Source: Clostridia bacterium
GTDB lineage: Bacteria; Bacillota; Clostridia; Oscillospirales; CAG-272
Assembly (NCBI GenBank): GCA_017452525.1
Contig: JAFTMG010000089.1
Location: 1 to 64,000, forward strand
Length of the DNA stretch: 64,000 nucleotides
Direction of reading: 5' to 3'
In this document: one piece after another, positions 48,471 through 57,838 of the stretch
Layout of the letters: every line of letters begins with the position of its first letter
Position numbering within the stretch: position 1 is the stretch's first letter
Made by a program: the position numbers and the translations under genes
The notes under the pieces: model-generated
The model's input: only the letters and a program-made list of their open reading frames with translations
What the model was told of the DNA's origin: nothing
The model's database searches: none

Positions 48471-49648
48471 ATACAGATCTGTTTTTTTGCGGCTGGGTGC
48501 GGCTTTCGTGTGATATGAGTGACGCGGCGGCGATATTGGAGCTTTGCATGAGAGAGCATATCGCTTACCGTCATTGGTGCAACGATGCGGAAGGTAGACA
48601 TGTTTCCTTTGAAATGTCGGAGCGGACGGCGCGGATCTTTCTGCGCAAATGTTCTGAAGCGGAGATCCGTGTCAGGACCGTGCTTCACGGTGGCTTGCCC
48701 CATTTGCTTTACCGCTATCGCCGCCGCGTCGGACTATTGCTGGGTGCTTTTTTGGGTGCCGCGATCCTGATCGCCTCTACGCAGGTCCTCTGGGATATCC
48801 GTGTCAGTGGCAATGAGACTATGACGGTCCGCCGCGTGAAGGAGGAACTGCGTGAAAGCGGGCTGTACGTGGGAATGCCGCTGGCGCGCCTCAATACCGC
48901 CAAAGAAGAGATGCGGATCCAGCTGGAATCGGAGTGCTTCTCCTGGGTCTCCATCAACATGTCGGGAACGGTGGCATACGTGGAGGTGCGGGAACGCGTC
49001 CCCACGCCCGACGGCGAGCCGCTTTCTCCCGCCAATCTGATCGCCTCTGCCGAGGGGATCGTGGAAGGGGTGGAGATCTATACGGGAAAGTCGGTAGTCA
49101 AGGCGGGGCAGGCGGTGCAAAAGGGGGAGCTTTTGGTCAGCGGTGTTTACGACAGTCAGGCAGTCGGCTGGCGTGTCACCCGTGCCGCGGGGCACGTTCT
49201 GGCACGTACGGAGCATGAATTTGAGGTGGAGATTCCGTTGGTCTATCAGCAAAAGGTGTATTCCGGTGAACATTTGCAACAAAAAACGCTGTTTTTTTTC
49301 GAAAAAGAGATAAAACTTTTAAAAAACAGTAGAATTTTGGGTGTGAGTTGTGATAAAATAAGTAATATAAACTCCGCGGTCTTGGGGAAAGGGGTAAGTC
49401 TGCCGTTTTCCCTGCGCACAGATCGGTATCTGCCTTATGAATACCGCGAGGCAGTACGAAGCTATGAAAGCGCCCAGGCATTGGCGTATTATGAGCTGGA
49501 GAGGCAGATCGCGCAGGCGCTCCCCGACGCGACACTGCTGAGAAAAACGGTTGCCGTCACACTTGCAGAGGATGCATATCGGCTGCATTGCAAGGTGTGG
49601 TGTCTGGAAGATATCGCGCAGGTGCAGGAATTTTCGGTGAATGAGTGA
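48467..49648 (+). CDS. yqfD: Sporulation protein YqfD
   Basis: A 393-residue protein of the YqfD family: an N-terminal cytoplasmic domain, one membrane segment at about residues 85-105 (VGLLLGAFLGAAILIASTQVLW), then an outer POTRA-like domain (VKEELRESGLYVGMPLARLN, YVEVRERVPTP) with a mixed C-terminal part. It uses a GTG start (48467) that overlaps the yqfC stop codon; GGAGG lies seven bases before. YqfD acts with YqfC in the mother cell during sporulation. The gene is followed by phoH after 32 bases, in the arrangement conserved across Firmicutes. Confidence 0.95.
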   Translation: MNTDLFFCGWVRLSCDMSDAAAILELCMREHIAYRHWCNDAEGRHVSFEMSERTARIFLRKCSEAEIRVRTVLHGGLPHLLYRYRRRVGLLLGAFLGAAILIASTQVLWDIRVSGNETMTVRRVKEELRESGLYVGMPLARLNTAKEEMRIQLESECFSWVSINMSGTVAYVEVRERVPTPDGEPLSPANLIASAEGIVEGVEIYTGKSVVKAGQAVQKGELLVSGVYDSQAVGWRVTRAAGHVLARTEHEFEVEIPLVYQQKVYSGEHLQQKTLFFFEKEIKLLKNSRILGVSCDKISNINSAVLGKGVSLPFSLRTDRYLPYEYREAVRSYESAQALAYYELERQIAQALPDATLLRKTVAVTLAEDAYRLHCKVWCLEDIAQVQEFSVNE

Positions 49649-49680
49649 TATAGAATTTTAGAAAATATACGAGGAATTGC

Positions 49681-50706
49681 ATGGAACAAAAAACGATCAA
49701 ACTCGGCGCGGGCGAGATGACAGCCCGCATATTCGGCCCCTTTGACAGTAACATCCGTGCCATTGAGCACGCCTTCGCGGTGGATATCCAAAACCGCGTA
49801 GAGTCCGATGAGGACGGCGTGCTGATCAGCGGTCAGGATCGCGCCGCAGTAGAGCAAGCGGCGAAGGCAGTAACGTATCTGCGGGATATGGCGGCGTATC
49901 AGGACGTGCTTAGTGATCAGTCGGTCCGCTACGTGATCGATATGGTCAAGGCGGGGCGGGAAGAGGATCTGAGTGACCTTGGGGACGATTGCATCTGTCT
50001 GACCACCCGCGGCAAGCCCATCAAGGCAAAGACGGTGGGGCAGAAGCGATACGTGGATGCCATCAAGAAGAATACACTGACCTTCGGCATCGGTCCCGCG
50101 GGAACGGGTAAGACCTTTCTGGCGGTGGCAATGGCGGTCAAGGCGTTGCGGGAGAAGCAGGTCAACCGCATCATTCTGACACGCCCCGCCATTGAGGCGG
50201 GCGAAAAACTCGGCTTTCTGCCGGGAGATCTGCAGAGCAAGATCGACCCTTATCTGCGTCCGCTTTACGACGCACTGTATGAAATGATGGGCGCGGAAAA
50301 TTACCAGAAGCATCTGGAAAAGCAAACCATTGAGATCGCGCCGCTGGCATACATGCGAGGACGTACGCTGGACGACTCCTTCATCATCCTCGACGAGGCG
50401 CAGAATGCCACGCCGGAGCAGATGAAGATGTTTCTGACCCGTCTCGGTTTTCAATCCAAGGCGGTGGTCACGGGAGATCTGACACAGACCGACCTGCCCT
50501 CAGGACAGAAGAGCGGCCTTGCCTCGGCAGTTAAGATACTTGTGGGGATCGACGACATTGCCATTCATGCTTTTACCGAGCGTGATGTGGTTCGCCACAA
50601 GCTGGTGCAGGAGATCATTCTCGCCTACGACCGTTATGAAAAGGAGCAGAGTCGCGGTCGTGACGGACAGCGGAACGACAAAAACACAGAGAGGACGAAG
50701 AGATAA
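49681..50706 (+). CDS. phoH: PhoH-like ATPase
   Basis: A 341-residue cytoplasmic ATPase. An N-terminal KH-like part precedes the P-loop domain: Walker A GPAGTGKTFLA at about residues 139-149, Walker B FIILDEAQNATPEQM, and the sensor-like TRLGFQSKAVVTGDLTQTDLP. PhoH proteins hydrolyse ATP and are linked to RNA metabolism; the gene is almost always next to ybeY. GAGG lies upstream of the ATG. It is part of the yqfC-to-mutS2 run, one base before ybeY. Confidence 0.95.
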   Translation: MEQKTIKLGAGEMTARIFGPFDSNIRAIEHAFAVDIQNRVESDEDGVLISGQDRAAVEQAAKAVTYLRDMAAYQDVLSDQSVRYVIDMVKAGREEDLSDLGDDCICLTTRGKPIKAKTVGQKRYVDAIKKNTLTFGIGPAGTGKTFLAVAMAVKALREKQVNRIILTRPAIEAGEKLGFLPGDLQSKIDPYLRPLYDALYEMMGAENYQKHLEKQTIEIAPLAYMRGRTLDDSFIILDEAQNATPEQMKMFLTRLGFQSKAVVTGDLTQTDLPSGQKSGLASAVKILVGIDDIAIHAFTERDVVRHKLVQEIILAYDRYEKEQSRGRDGQRNDKNTERTKR

Positions 50707-50707
50707 T

Positions 50708-51190
50708 ATGGCCGGAAGAAAATTGATGGTCTATCTGGAAAATGAGCAGGACGTGATTGCGGTGACCTATAAGCTGAGAATGCTTTTGCGCCGCGCCATT
50801 CTGGAAACGTTGGATTATGAGGGTGTGGAGATCGATTCTCCGGAGGTCTCCATGACCTTTACCGACAACGAGGGGATCCGCGCGCTGAATCAGGAGCATC
50901 GCGGGATCGATAAGGCAACCGACGTGCTGTCCTTTCCCATGTTTGAGAGAGGGGAGAAGATCGAGGGAACGCTTGGCGATATCGTGATCTCGCTGGAGCG
51001 CGCCCGTGAGCAGGCGGAGCTTTACGGTCACAGCTTTGAGCGCGAGACCGCGTTTCTATGCGTTCACTCCGTTCTTCATCTGCTCGGCTATGATCATGAG
51101 CTCGGCGAGGAAGAGGATCGGGACATGCGCCGCCGCCAAAGAGAGATCATTGCGCGGCTGGGGCTCGGCATAGAAGCCGAAGAACAATAA
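50708..51190 (+). CDS. ybeY: Endoribonuclease YbeY
   Basis: A 160-residue rRNA-maturation endonuclease. The zinc-binding motif HSVLHLLGYDH is at residues 120-130 with histidines 120, 124 and 130, and GIDKATDVLSFPM precedes it. YbeY takes part in 16S rRNA 3'-end maturation and ribosome quality control. It starts one base after the phoH stop codon, so it should be translationally coupled; the ribosome binding site (GAAGAGAT) is only moderate. Era, its known partner in rRNA processing, is encoded next. Confidence 0.95.
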   Translation: MAGRKLMVYLENEQDVIAVTYKLRMLLRRAILETLDYEGVEIDSPEVSMTFTDNEGIRALNQEHRGIDKATDVLSFPMFERGEKIEGTLGDIVISLERAREQAELYGHSFERETAFLCVHSVLHLLGYDHELGEEEDRDMRRRQREIIARLGLGIEAEEQ

Positions 51191-51213
51191 TATAAAGGAC
51201 GATTGAGGATAAT

Positions 51214-52104
51214 ATGAAAAAAACAGGATTTATAGCCATTGTCGGCAGACCGAACGTAGGAAAATCGACCCTTCTGAACGCGATCTTGGGTGAGAAGGTC
51301 GCCATCGTCTCGTCCAAACCGCAGACAACGAGAAACAGAATCACGGGAATTCATACTGATGGGGAAAACCAGTTTGTTTTTCTGGATACGCCCGGTATCC
51401 ACGCGCCCAAGAACGCGCTGGGCGAATACATGGTCAAGACTGCCAATTCCACCATGCTGGACGGCGACGTGATCGTTTTTGTCGTAGACGCGGCACGCGA
51501 GCCGGGTCAGCTGGATCTCTCCATTGTGGAAAGCATCCGTGCCTCCCATATGCCCGCCGTTCTGGTGCTGAACAAGACCGACACCGCCAATGCGGAGGAG
51601 ATCGGCGCGAGACTGACCGAATACTCCAAGCTGTATGATTTCGCCGCCTACGTGCCGATCAGCGCCCGCCGCGGTGAAGGCATCGGAGCGGTGCTGGAGG
51701 AGTGCGCCAAATTCCTGCACGAGGAGGAATGGTTCTATCCGGACGATATCGTGACCGACCAGCCCGGTCGCCAGATGGCAGCGGAGATCATCCGCGAGAA
51801 GCTTTTGCGAACCCTGAACAAGGAGATCCCCCACGGGATCGCCGTTGTTATTGAAGAATTCAAGGACGAGGACACGCTGATCCGCATCAGCGCCAATATT
51901 TTCTGCGAGAAGGAATCCCATAAGGGGATCATCGTCGGAAAGCGCGGTGCCGAGCTGAAGATGGTAGGAACCTACGCCAGAGAGGATCTGGAAAAGCTGT
52001 TCGGCACCAAGGTGTACCTAAATCTTTGGGTCAAGGTCAAGGCGAATTGGCGCGAGAGCGAGCAGATCGTCAGCAATTTCGGATATCAGCAGGACGAAGA
52101 ATAA
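51214..52104 (+). CDS. era: GTPase Era
   Basis: A 296-residue GTPase with G1 GRPNVGKSTL, G2 switch around TTRNRITG, G3 DTPGIH, G4 NKTD, and a C-terminal KH domain including IIVGKRGAELKMVG. Era binds the 3' end of 16S rRNA and is essential for 30S subunit assembly. TTGAGGAT places the ATG at 51214, 23 bases after ybeY. The length and domain order are standard. Confidence 0.97.
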   Translation: MKKTGFIAIVGRPNVGKSTLLNAILGEKVAIVSSKPQTTRNRITGIHTDGENQFVFLDTPGIHAPKNALGEYMVKTANSTMLDGDVIVFVVDAAREPGQLDLSIVESIRASHMPAVLVLNKTDTANAEEIGARLTEYSKLYDFAAYVPISARRGEGIGAVLEECAKFLHEEEWFYPDDIVTDQPGRQMAAEIIREKLLRTLNKEIPHGIAVVIEEFKDEDTLIRISANIFCEKESHKGIIVGKRGAELKMVGTYAREDLEKLFGTKVYLNLWVKVKANWRESEQIVSNFGYQQDEE

Positions 52105-52140
52105 TTCGGGGGCGCTTTGCCTCGGAGAGGGGGAGAGAAT

Positions 52141-52980
52141 TTGCTCAGTACGACAGACGGACTTGTGCTCCGTGTGATGGACCGAGAGGATAACGATAAG
52201 TTTTTGACCGTTCTGACCCCCGACCGCGGGCAGATCTCCGTTATCGCCAAGGGTGCCCGCTCCGTTCACAGCAAGCTACTTCCGCTGGTGCAGCCGTATA
52301 CCTATGCCAATTTTGAGATCTACGAGAAAAACGGGTCGTTGGGATGGCTGCGGGGGGGATCGGTGATCGAGCCCTTCTACGGCGTTCGGAACGATCTGGA
52401 CAACCTCTCTCTTGCCGCCTATCTGGCGGAGGTCGGGATGGACGTGACGGGGGAGGGAGAACCGGGTGTGGAGATCCTGCGGCTCCTTCTCAACTCGCTG
52501 TACGCTCTTGCGAGCGGTCTTCGTCCCGCGTGGCAGATCAAGGGGACTTTTGAGTTGCGCGTCGCCGGCTTTTCGGGCTTCATGCCGGACCTTGAGGGCT
52601 GTGCCGAGTGTGGGAGGACGGTGTCGGATCCGATGTATCTGGACGTGATGAACGGCCACCTGCTTTGCGCGGAATGTGTCCGCATGGCGGGGAGGGTGCG
52701 CAGAACGGAGATGGAAATGGAGGATGCGGGCGAGATGACGCTCCTTCTCCCCATGTCGTCCTCGGTCACCGCCGCTTGCCGCTACGTTCTTTCCGCACGG
52801 ACGGAGCGGATGTTTGCTTTTTCCTTGGAGAAAAGCGAACGGGATTGCTTCTCCGCGGTATGTGAGAATTATTTGCTCCACCATCTGGAGCGGGGATTCG
52901 ATTCGCTGAATTTTTATAAGAGCCTGTCACAGACCTCTGTGACGGCACCGAACCGTAAATCAAAAACAGAACAGAATTAG
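52141..52980 (+). CDS. recO: DNA repair protein RecO
   Basis: A 279-residue RecO. An N-terminal OB-fold part (TDGLVLRVMDREDNDKFLTVLTP) is followed by a helical domain and a zinc-binding knuckle formed by CAECGRTVS and LLCAECVRM. RecO with RecR loads RecA during recombinational repair. It uses a TTG start at 52141, chosen because AGAGGGGGAGAG lies just upstream; the earlier in-frame TTG at 52117 precedes that site. It starts 36 bases after era and ends four bases before mutS2. Confidence 0.93.
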   Translation: MLSTTDGLVLRVMDREDNDKFLTVLTPDRGQISVIAKGARSVHSKLLPLVQPYTYANFEIYEKNGSLGWLRGGSVIEPFYGVRNDLDNLSLAAYLAEVGMDVTGEGEPGVEILRLLLNSLYALASGLRPAWQIKGTFELRVAGFSGFMPDLEGCAECGRTVSDPMYLDVMNGHLLCAECVRMAGRVRRTEMEMEDAGEMTLLLPMSSSVTAACRYVLSARTERMFAFSLEKSERDCFSAVCENYLLHHLERGFDSLNFYKSLSQTSVTAPNRKSKTEQN

Positions 52981-52984
52981 AAAT

Positions 52985-55387
52985 ATGCTATATACAGATA
53001 AAATAGGAAAAACACTTGAATTTGATAAGATCCGTCAGCTGCTCGCCGACTGTGCGTTGACGGAGGGCGCCAAGGAGCTGGCACTTCGCCTGACACCGAC
53101 GGATGACGCCGACGAGGTGATCCGCCGTCAGCGGTGGACGACCGATGCCTGCCGTCTGATCCGCGTCAAGGGCTTGCCCACCTTCGGCATGGTCAAGGAC
53201 GTGGGACCCGCGGGGGAGCGGGCAGAGAAGGGCGCTGTTCTCTCTCCCCGTGAGCTTCTGGATATCGCCAACGTTCTGCGCACCTGCCGTATGATGCTGG
53301 ATTATATTCACAGCAGAGCAACCGAGAACAGCGAGCCGCTGACCACCTCTCTTGACGAGATCTTTGAGCGTCTGATCCCTGACAGACCGCTGGAGGAGAA
53401 GATCACGCGCTCGATCATCGCGGAGGATATGATCGCCGATGAGGCGAGCCGCGAGCTTGCCGAGATCCGCCGCAAGATCCGCGCCGCCAACGCGCGTATC
53501 AAGGAGCTTTTGCAGAAATATACCGGTGGCGTTTCCTCCCGCTATTTGCAGGAAAATATCGTCACCATGCGAAACGGACGGTATGTCGTACCGGTCAAAT
53601 CCGAGTATAAGAATGAGGTCAAGGGCTTGATCCACGATACCTCCTCCTCGGGTGCGACTATGTTTATCGAGCCGATCGCGGTGGTGGATGCCAACAACGA
53701 GCTGCGTATGCTGGAATCCCGCGAGACCCATGAGATCGAGCGTATCCTTGCCGAGCTTTCGGCATCCGTCGCGGAGATGTCGCATGCGCTGTGGCTCAAT
53801 TATCTGAATATCACCGAGCTGGCGTTTATCTTTGCCTGCGGTCAGCTTTCCATTCGCTTGAACGCGGTGTCGCCCAGGATCTCCCGTGGGCGGGATATCC
53901 GCTTCATCCGCGCCCGTCACCCGCTGATCGACCCCGAAAAGGTCGTTCCGATCAACGTAACGATCGGGGACGGATACGACACGCTGATCATTACGGGTCC
54001 AAATACCGGCGGTAAGACCGTTACGCTGAAAACGCTGGGTCTGTTTGCGCTGATGACGCAATCGGGGCTTCATATTCCGGTGGACGGCGAGTCAACGATC
54101 TGCCTCTTCGACCGTGTGCTGGTGGACCTGGGTGACGATCAGAGCATTGAGCAATCGCTCTCCACCTTCAGCTCCCATATGGTCAATATCGTGTCCATGA
54201 TCGAACAGTTGAATGACCGCTCGCTGGTACTCTTTGACGAGCTTGGCGCGGGTACCGATCCCGTAGAGGGTGCGGCGCTTGCCATGTCCATCATTGAGGC
54301 GGTGCGGCATGCAGGGGCGATCTGTGCCGCCACGACCCACTACGCTGAGTTGAAGGCGTATGCGCTGAACACCGAGGGCGTTCAAAACGCATCCTGCGAG
54401 TTTGACGTGGAGACGTTGCGTCCTACCTATAAGCTGATCATCGGTACGCCCGGTAAATCCAATGCCTTTGCCATTTCTGAGAAGCTGGGCATCCCCTCCG
54501 AGATCATCCGCCGCGCACAGCACTACGTCAGCGCCGAGAACCGCAATTTCGAGAGCGTGATCGAAAAGCTGGAAAAGGCACGCGTGGAGATGGAGAAGAA
54601 TAAGGAAGAGAGTGCGCGTCTGCGCAAGGAATACGAGGCGTTCAAGGCGGAGTCCGAGCAGAAGATGACCCGCGCTCTCAAGCAGGCGGAAAAGGAGCTT
54701 GAGGTGGCAAAGGCGCGAGCCGTTGCCATGGTGGAGAGCGCGAAGGCTTCCTCTGATTTTATTCTGGAGCAGGCGGACAAGGTGCGCCGCGCACAGGAGA
54801 CTGCCCGTCTCGGTGAGCAGATGGAGGAATCCCGCCGTGCCATCCGTGCCCATCTGCGGGAGAACGAGGACAGCTACAATCCCGTGGAGGAGCGTCGCGT
54901 CAAGGATTACGTGCTGCCGCGTCCCCTGAAAAAGGGCGACGAGGTCTATATCGTCAACATTGATAAAAACGGTTTTCTGGTGGACGATCCCGATAAGAGC
55001 GGCAACGTCAATGTACAGGCCGGAATCATCCGCATGCGGACCAAGGTGAAAAATTTGCAGCTGATCGAAAACAAGACCACGGTGATCGATAAAAATAAGC
55101 AGAAGAAGAGTGTCAATGATTATAAGGCGTCCCTTGTCCGCGATTTTACCGACGAGATCGATCTGCGCGGAAAGACCGGCGAGGAGGCGTGGGCAATCGC
55201 GGATAAATATCTGGACGATGCAGCACTGGCGGGACTGAAGACGGTCCGCCTGATCCACGGAAAGGGAACGGGGGCGCTGAAGGCGGCGCTTTGGAAGATC
55301 CTGCAAAAGGACAAGCGCGTTGCTTCCTTCCGCATCGGTATGTACGGTGAGGGCGACGGCGGTGTGACGGTCGTTGAGCTGAAATAA
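52985..55387 (+). CDS. mutS2: Endonuclease MutS2
   Basis: An 800-residue MutS2 with the clamp/lever domains, the ATPase domain with Walker A GPNTGGKTVTLK at about residues 338-349 and the Walker B and dimer-interface segment LFDELGAGTDP, a long coiled-coil region at about 520-640 rich in Lys and Glu, and a C-terminal Smr nuclease domain (EIDLRGKTGEEAW, LIHGKGTGALKAAL) at about 720-800. MutS2 suppresses recombination and rescues collided ribosomes. It follows recO by four bases and is the end of the run; the ribosome binding site is weak, so coupling is likely. Confidence 0.96.
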   Translation: MLYTDKIGKTLEFDKIRQLLADCALTEGAKELALRLTPTDDADEVIRRQRWTTDACRLIRVKGLPTFGMVKDVGPAGERAEKGAVLSPRELLDIANVLRTCRMMLDYIHSRATENSEPLTTSLDEIFERLIPDRPLEEKITRSIIAEDMIADEASRELAEIRRKIRAANARIKELLQKYTGGVSSRYLQENIVTMRNGRYVVPVKSEYKNEVKGLIHDTSSSGATMFIEPIAVVDANNELRMLESRETHEIERILAELSASVAEMSHALWLNYLNITELAFIFACGQLSIRLNAVSPRISRGRDIRFIRARHPLIDPEKVVPINVTIGDGYDTLIITGPNTGGKTVTLKTLGLFALMTQSGLHIPVDGESTICLFDRVLVDLGDDQSIEQSLSTFSSHMVNIVSMIEQLNDRSLVLFDELGAGTDPVEGAALAMSIIEAVRHAGAICAATTHYAELKAYALNTEGVQNASCEFDVETLRPTYKLIIGTPGKSNAFAISEKLGIPSEIIRRAQHYVSAENRNFESVIEKLEKARVEMEKNKEESARLRKEYEAFKAESEQKMTRALKQAEKELEVAKARAVAMVESAKASSDFILEQADKVRRAQETARLGEQMEESRRAIRAHLRENEDSYNPVEERRVKDYVLPRPLKKGDEVYIVNIDKNGFLVDDPDKSGNVNVQAGIIRMRTKVKNLQLIENKTTVIDKNKQKKSVNDYKASLVRDFTDEIDLRGKTGEEAWAIADKYLDDAALAGLKTVRLIHGKGTGALKAALWKILQKDKRVASFRIGMYGEGDGGVTVVELK

Positions 55388-55503
55388 TCTATTCGCGTAT
55401 CTGATTTTTTGTCAAAATCGCTCGCATATTTGCGACAAAAAAACCAAAAAAACAGCGTTGCTTTGGGAAAAATACCGAAAAGAAGAAAAATCAAAAGAAC
55501 CTC

Positions 55504-55532
55504 TTGAAAAAGTGTCGGAATGGTGTTATGAT
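55504..55532 (+). promoter_or_regulatory. Sigma-A promoter of prs
   Basis: TTGAAA (55504-55509), 17-base spacer, TATGAT (55527-55532). The transcript would have a leader of about 108 bases with a small hairpin (GCAGAGCCTCTCTGC, 55543-55557). Confidence 0.7.
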
Positions 55533-55646
55533 TATGGAGAAGCAGAGCCTCTCTGCCTCCCCGGTCTCGTTCCGAAGGTCTGAAAAGTGTCAGTAAAAAG
55601 AGAATCCACTCTGCAAATTTTTATTTAAATCTTTGGAGGATGTGTA

Positions 55647-56771
55647 ATGAAAGAACCGTTGTTTGGAGATCTGTGTGTCATTGCGATGCCCGGCTGTGAG
55701 GAATTCGCTGAGCGAGTCGACAGTTATCTGAAGGAATGGCACCGCCGCAATGAGTCCTACCTGGTTCCCGTGTCCTGCCCCCGTTTCGGTACCGGTGAAG
55801 CCAAGGGTGTTATCAACCATTCCGTTCGCGGCTATGATATCTACATCATCTGCGATGTCTTCAACTATGGCGTGACCTACAAGATGTACGGTCAGACCGT
55901 TCCCATGAGCCCCGACGATCATTTTGCTGATCTGAAGCGTATTATCGCCGCAACCGCAGGCAAGGCAAAGAGACTCTCTTTGATCATGCCCATGTTGTAC
56001 GAGGGTCGTCAGCACAAGCGCTCCGGCCGTGAATCTCTCGACTGCTCGCTGATGCTGCAGGAGCTGGTTCAGATGGGAGTTTCCAACATTCTGACCTTCG
56101 ATGCTCACGATGCCCGCGTACAGAATGCTATCCCGTTGACCGGTTTTGATGACGTTCGTCCCGCTTATCAGATGATCAAGGCACTGGTTCGTCACGTCCC
56201 CGATATTACCATTGATAAGGATCACTTGATGATCATCTCTCCCGATGAGGGCGCTATGCCTCGCTGTATCTTCTACGGTCAGACGCTTGGCGTTGACATC
56301 GGTATGTTCTATAAGCGCCGCGACTTCTCTCAGGTCGTCAACGGCGTAAACCCCATCGTTGCGCACGAATACCTCGGACAGGATCTGAACGGTAAGGATG
56401 CCATCATCATCGACGATATGATCGCTTCCGGTACCTCCTTGCTGAAGGTTGCCGCTCACCTCAAGGAGAGGGGCGCTAAGCGCGTGTTCGCCTTCACCAC
56501 TTTCGGTCTTTTCACCTCCGGTCTGGAGCTGTTCGATAAAGCTGTCAGCGACGGTCTGATCGAAAAGATCTTCACCACCAACCTCGTTTACCGTCCCGCA
56601 GAGCTGCGCACCAGAGATTGGTACGTTGAGGTCAATATGTGCAAGTACGTTGCATATTTGGTTGAAAACCTGCACCACGATGAGTCGATCAGCAACCTGC
56701 TGAATCCCTCCGACCGTATCAGCAATTTGATGCAGAAGCATCTGGCTGAGGTCGCAAGCCGAGAGAAATAA
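55647..56771 (+). CDS. prs: Ribose-phosphate pyrophosphokinase
   Basis: A 374-residue PRPP synthase. The PRPP loop is IIIDDMIASGTSLLKVA, and YEGRQHKRSGRESLDCSLMLQEL corresponds to the ATP-binding flexible loop (KRKSGRxP region in other members). DAHDARVQNAIPL matches the ribose-5-phosphate side. The usual length is about 315; the extra residues lie mainly at the C terminus and between the two halves, a form common in Clostridia. It makes PRPP for purines, pyrimidines, histidine and tryptophan. GGAGGATG precedes the ATG. It is a single-gene unit. Confidence 0.92.
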   Translation: MKEPLFGDLCVIAMPGCEEFAERVDSYLKEWHRRNESYLVPVSCPRFGTGEAKGVINHSVRGYDIYIICDVFNYGVTYKMYGQTVPMSPDDHFADLKRIIAATAGKAKRLSLIMPMLYEGRQHKRSGRESLDCSLMLQELVQMGVSNILTFDAHDARVQNAIPLTGFDDVRPAYQMIKALVRHVPDITIDKDHLMIISPDEGAMPRCIFYGQTLGVDIGMFYKRRDFSQVVNGVNPIVAHEYLGQDLNGKDAIIIDDMIASGTSLLKVAAHLKERGAKRVFAFTTFGLFTSGLELFDKAVSDGLIEKIFTTNLVYRPAELRTRDWYVEVNMCKYVAYLVENLHHDESISNLLNPSDRISNLMQKHLAEVASREK

Positions 56772-56785
56772 TTTGCATACATGAG

Positions 56786-56815
56786 TCCGCCGCATCAAAA
56801 GATGCGGCGGATCTT
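56786..56815 (+). terminator. Terminator of prs
   Basis: Eleven-base arms (TCCGCCGCATC and complement) with an AAAA loop and a TCTTTT tail. Confidence 0.9.
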
Positions 56816-56855
56816 TTACCATAAGCGAAAAGTATTACAAAAATCGAGAAAAGTA

Positions 56856-56884
56856 TAGACAATTTATTGAATATGTTGTATAAT
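56856..56884 (+). promoter_or_regulatory. Sigma-A promoter of the DRTGG-HATPase-HydS unit
   Basis: TAGACA (56856-56861), 17-base spacer, TATAAT (56879-56884). The leader contains a TCCGAG-CAA-CTCGGA hairpin at 56912-56926. Confidence 0.78.
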
Positions 56885-56971
56885 GAAATAACTGGATCGA
56901 TGCGCGTGTTGCCTCCGAGCAACTCGGACGGCATCGTGCGTGAATTTCTAACATAAGAAGGGGTTACGCTT

Positions 56972-57328
56972 ATGAAGATCAAAACCATAATTGATCTGTT
57001 GGAGGCAGAGGTGCTTTGCGGAGAGGATATGCTGGAGGAGCATGTTTATTCTGCCTGCGGCAGTGATATGATGAGCGACGTTTTGGCGTATGTCAAGGAG
57101 CAGGCAGTTCTGCTGACCGGTCTGATCAATCTGCAGGTGGTGCGTACCGCGGTCATGATGGATATGAAATGCATCGTGTTTGTGCGCGGAAAGAATCCAC
57201 CTGAAGAGGTCATCGAATTGGCGAAGGAGTGCGGTATCGTAGTGCTTCGTTCGCCCGAGCGCATGTACGTGGCGTGCGGCAAGCTGTATGAAAACGGCTT
57301 GCGCGGCGGCGGTGTGGACGAAGAATGA
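56972..57328 (+). CDS. DRTGG-domain protein (first copy)
   Basis: A 118-residue single-domain protein with alternating strands and helices: KIKTIIDLLEAEVLCGEDMLE, then YVKEQAVLLTGLINLQVVRTAVMM, then IVFVRGKNPPEEVIELAKECGIVVLRSP. This is the DRTGG domain, found alone or next to phosphotransacetylase and CBS domains, with a presumed ligand- or nucleotide-binding role. It is first in a unit with an HATPase-type protein and a HydS-like protein. GAAGGGG lies upstream of the ATG. A second, related protein is encoded at 59132. Confidence 0.8.
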   Translation: MKIKTIIDLLEAEVLCGEDMLEEHVYSACGSDMMSDVLAYVKEQAVLLTGLINLQVVRTAVMMDMKCIVFVRGKNPPEEVIELAKECGIVVLRSPERMYVACGKLYENGLRGGGVDEE

Positions 57329-57346
57329 TCAGCGAGAGGTGAAGAG

Positions 57347-57778
57347 ATGAGCGAACCGATTCAATTCCATTTTAATATAGACGGAGAGGATTTTACCTCG
57401 GCGGGCAAGGCTTCCGTGCAGGTCAAAAAGCTGCTGCGCCAGTTGAGCTTTGACGCGGATACCATTCGTCGCGTTTCTGTCGCTATGTATGAGGGCGAGA
57501 TCAATATGGTCATCCACGCCAATGGAGGTCAGGCCGACGTCATCGTCTGGGACGAAAAGATCGAGGTCATTCTTGCTGATACAGGCCCCGGTATTCCAGA
57601 CGTATCACTCGCTATGCAGGAGGGCTTCTCCACGGCGAAGGAGAATATCCGCTCGCTGGGTTTTGGAGCCGGCATGGGTCTGCCGAATATGAAACGGTAT
57701 TCCGACGATATGAAGATCGATACCGTTGTCGGTGAGGGTACGACCGTCACCATGAGCTTCACGGTCCCCGAGGGCTGA
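57347..57778 (+). CDS. HATPase-type (anti-sigma kinase-like) ATP-binding protein
   Basis: A 143-residue protein with the Bergerat ATP-binding fold: N box YEGEINMVIHANGG, G1 box LADTGPGIPD, and G2 box GFGAGMGLPNMKRYSD. This is the RsbW/SpoIIAB-like serine kinase architecture without an attached histidine-kinase module. It may phosphorylate or bind an unidentified partner in a redox or sugar signalling pathway. No anti-anti-sigma (STAS) gene is visible nearby. GAGGTGAAGAG precedes the ATG, 18 bases after the DRTGG gene. The gap of 60 bases to the HydS-like gene is short enough for one transcript. Confidence 0.85.
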   Translation: MSEPIQFHFNIDGEDFTSAGKASVQVKKLLRQLSFDADTIRRVSVAMYEGEINMVIHANGGQADVIVWDEKIEVILADTGPGIPDVSLAMQEGFSTAKENIRSLGFGAGMGLPNMKRYSDDMKIDTVVGEGTTVTMSFTVPEG

Positions 57779-57838
57779 CGTGAGGCATTCAGAGAAACAT
57801 AGGGAAGACGTATTCCCGGAAAGGAAACCGAGATCCAA

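Noticed and set aside
55405-55442. Hairpin after mutS2 (TTTTTTGTC with GACAAAAAA) as a terminator
   Set aside because: The stem is mostly A-T, the loop is 20 bases and A rather than T follows on the plus strand, so efficient termination is doubtful.
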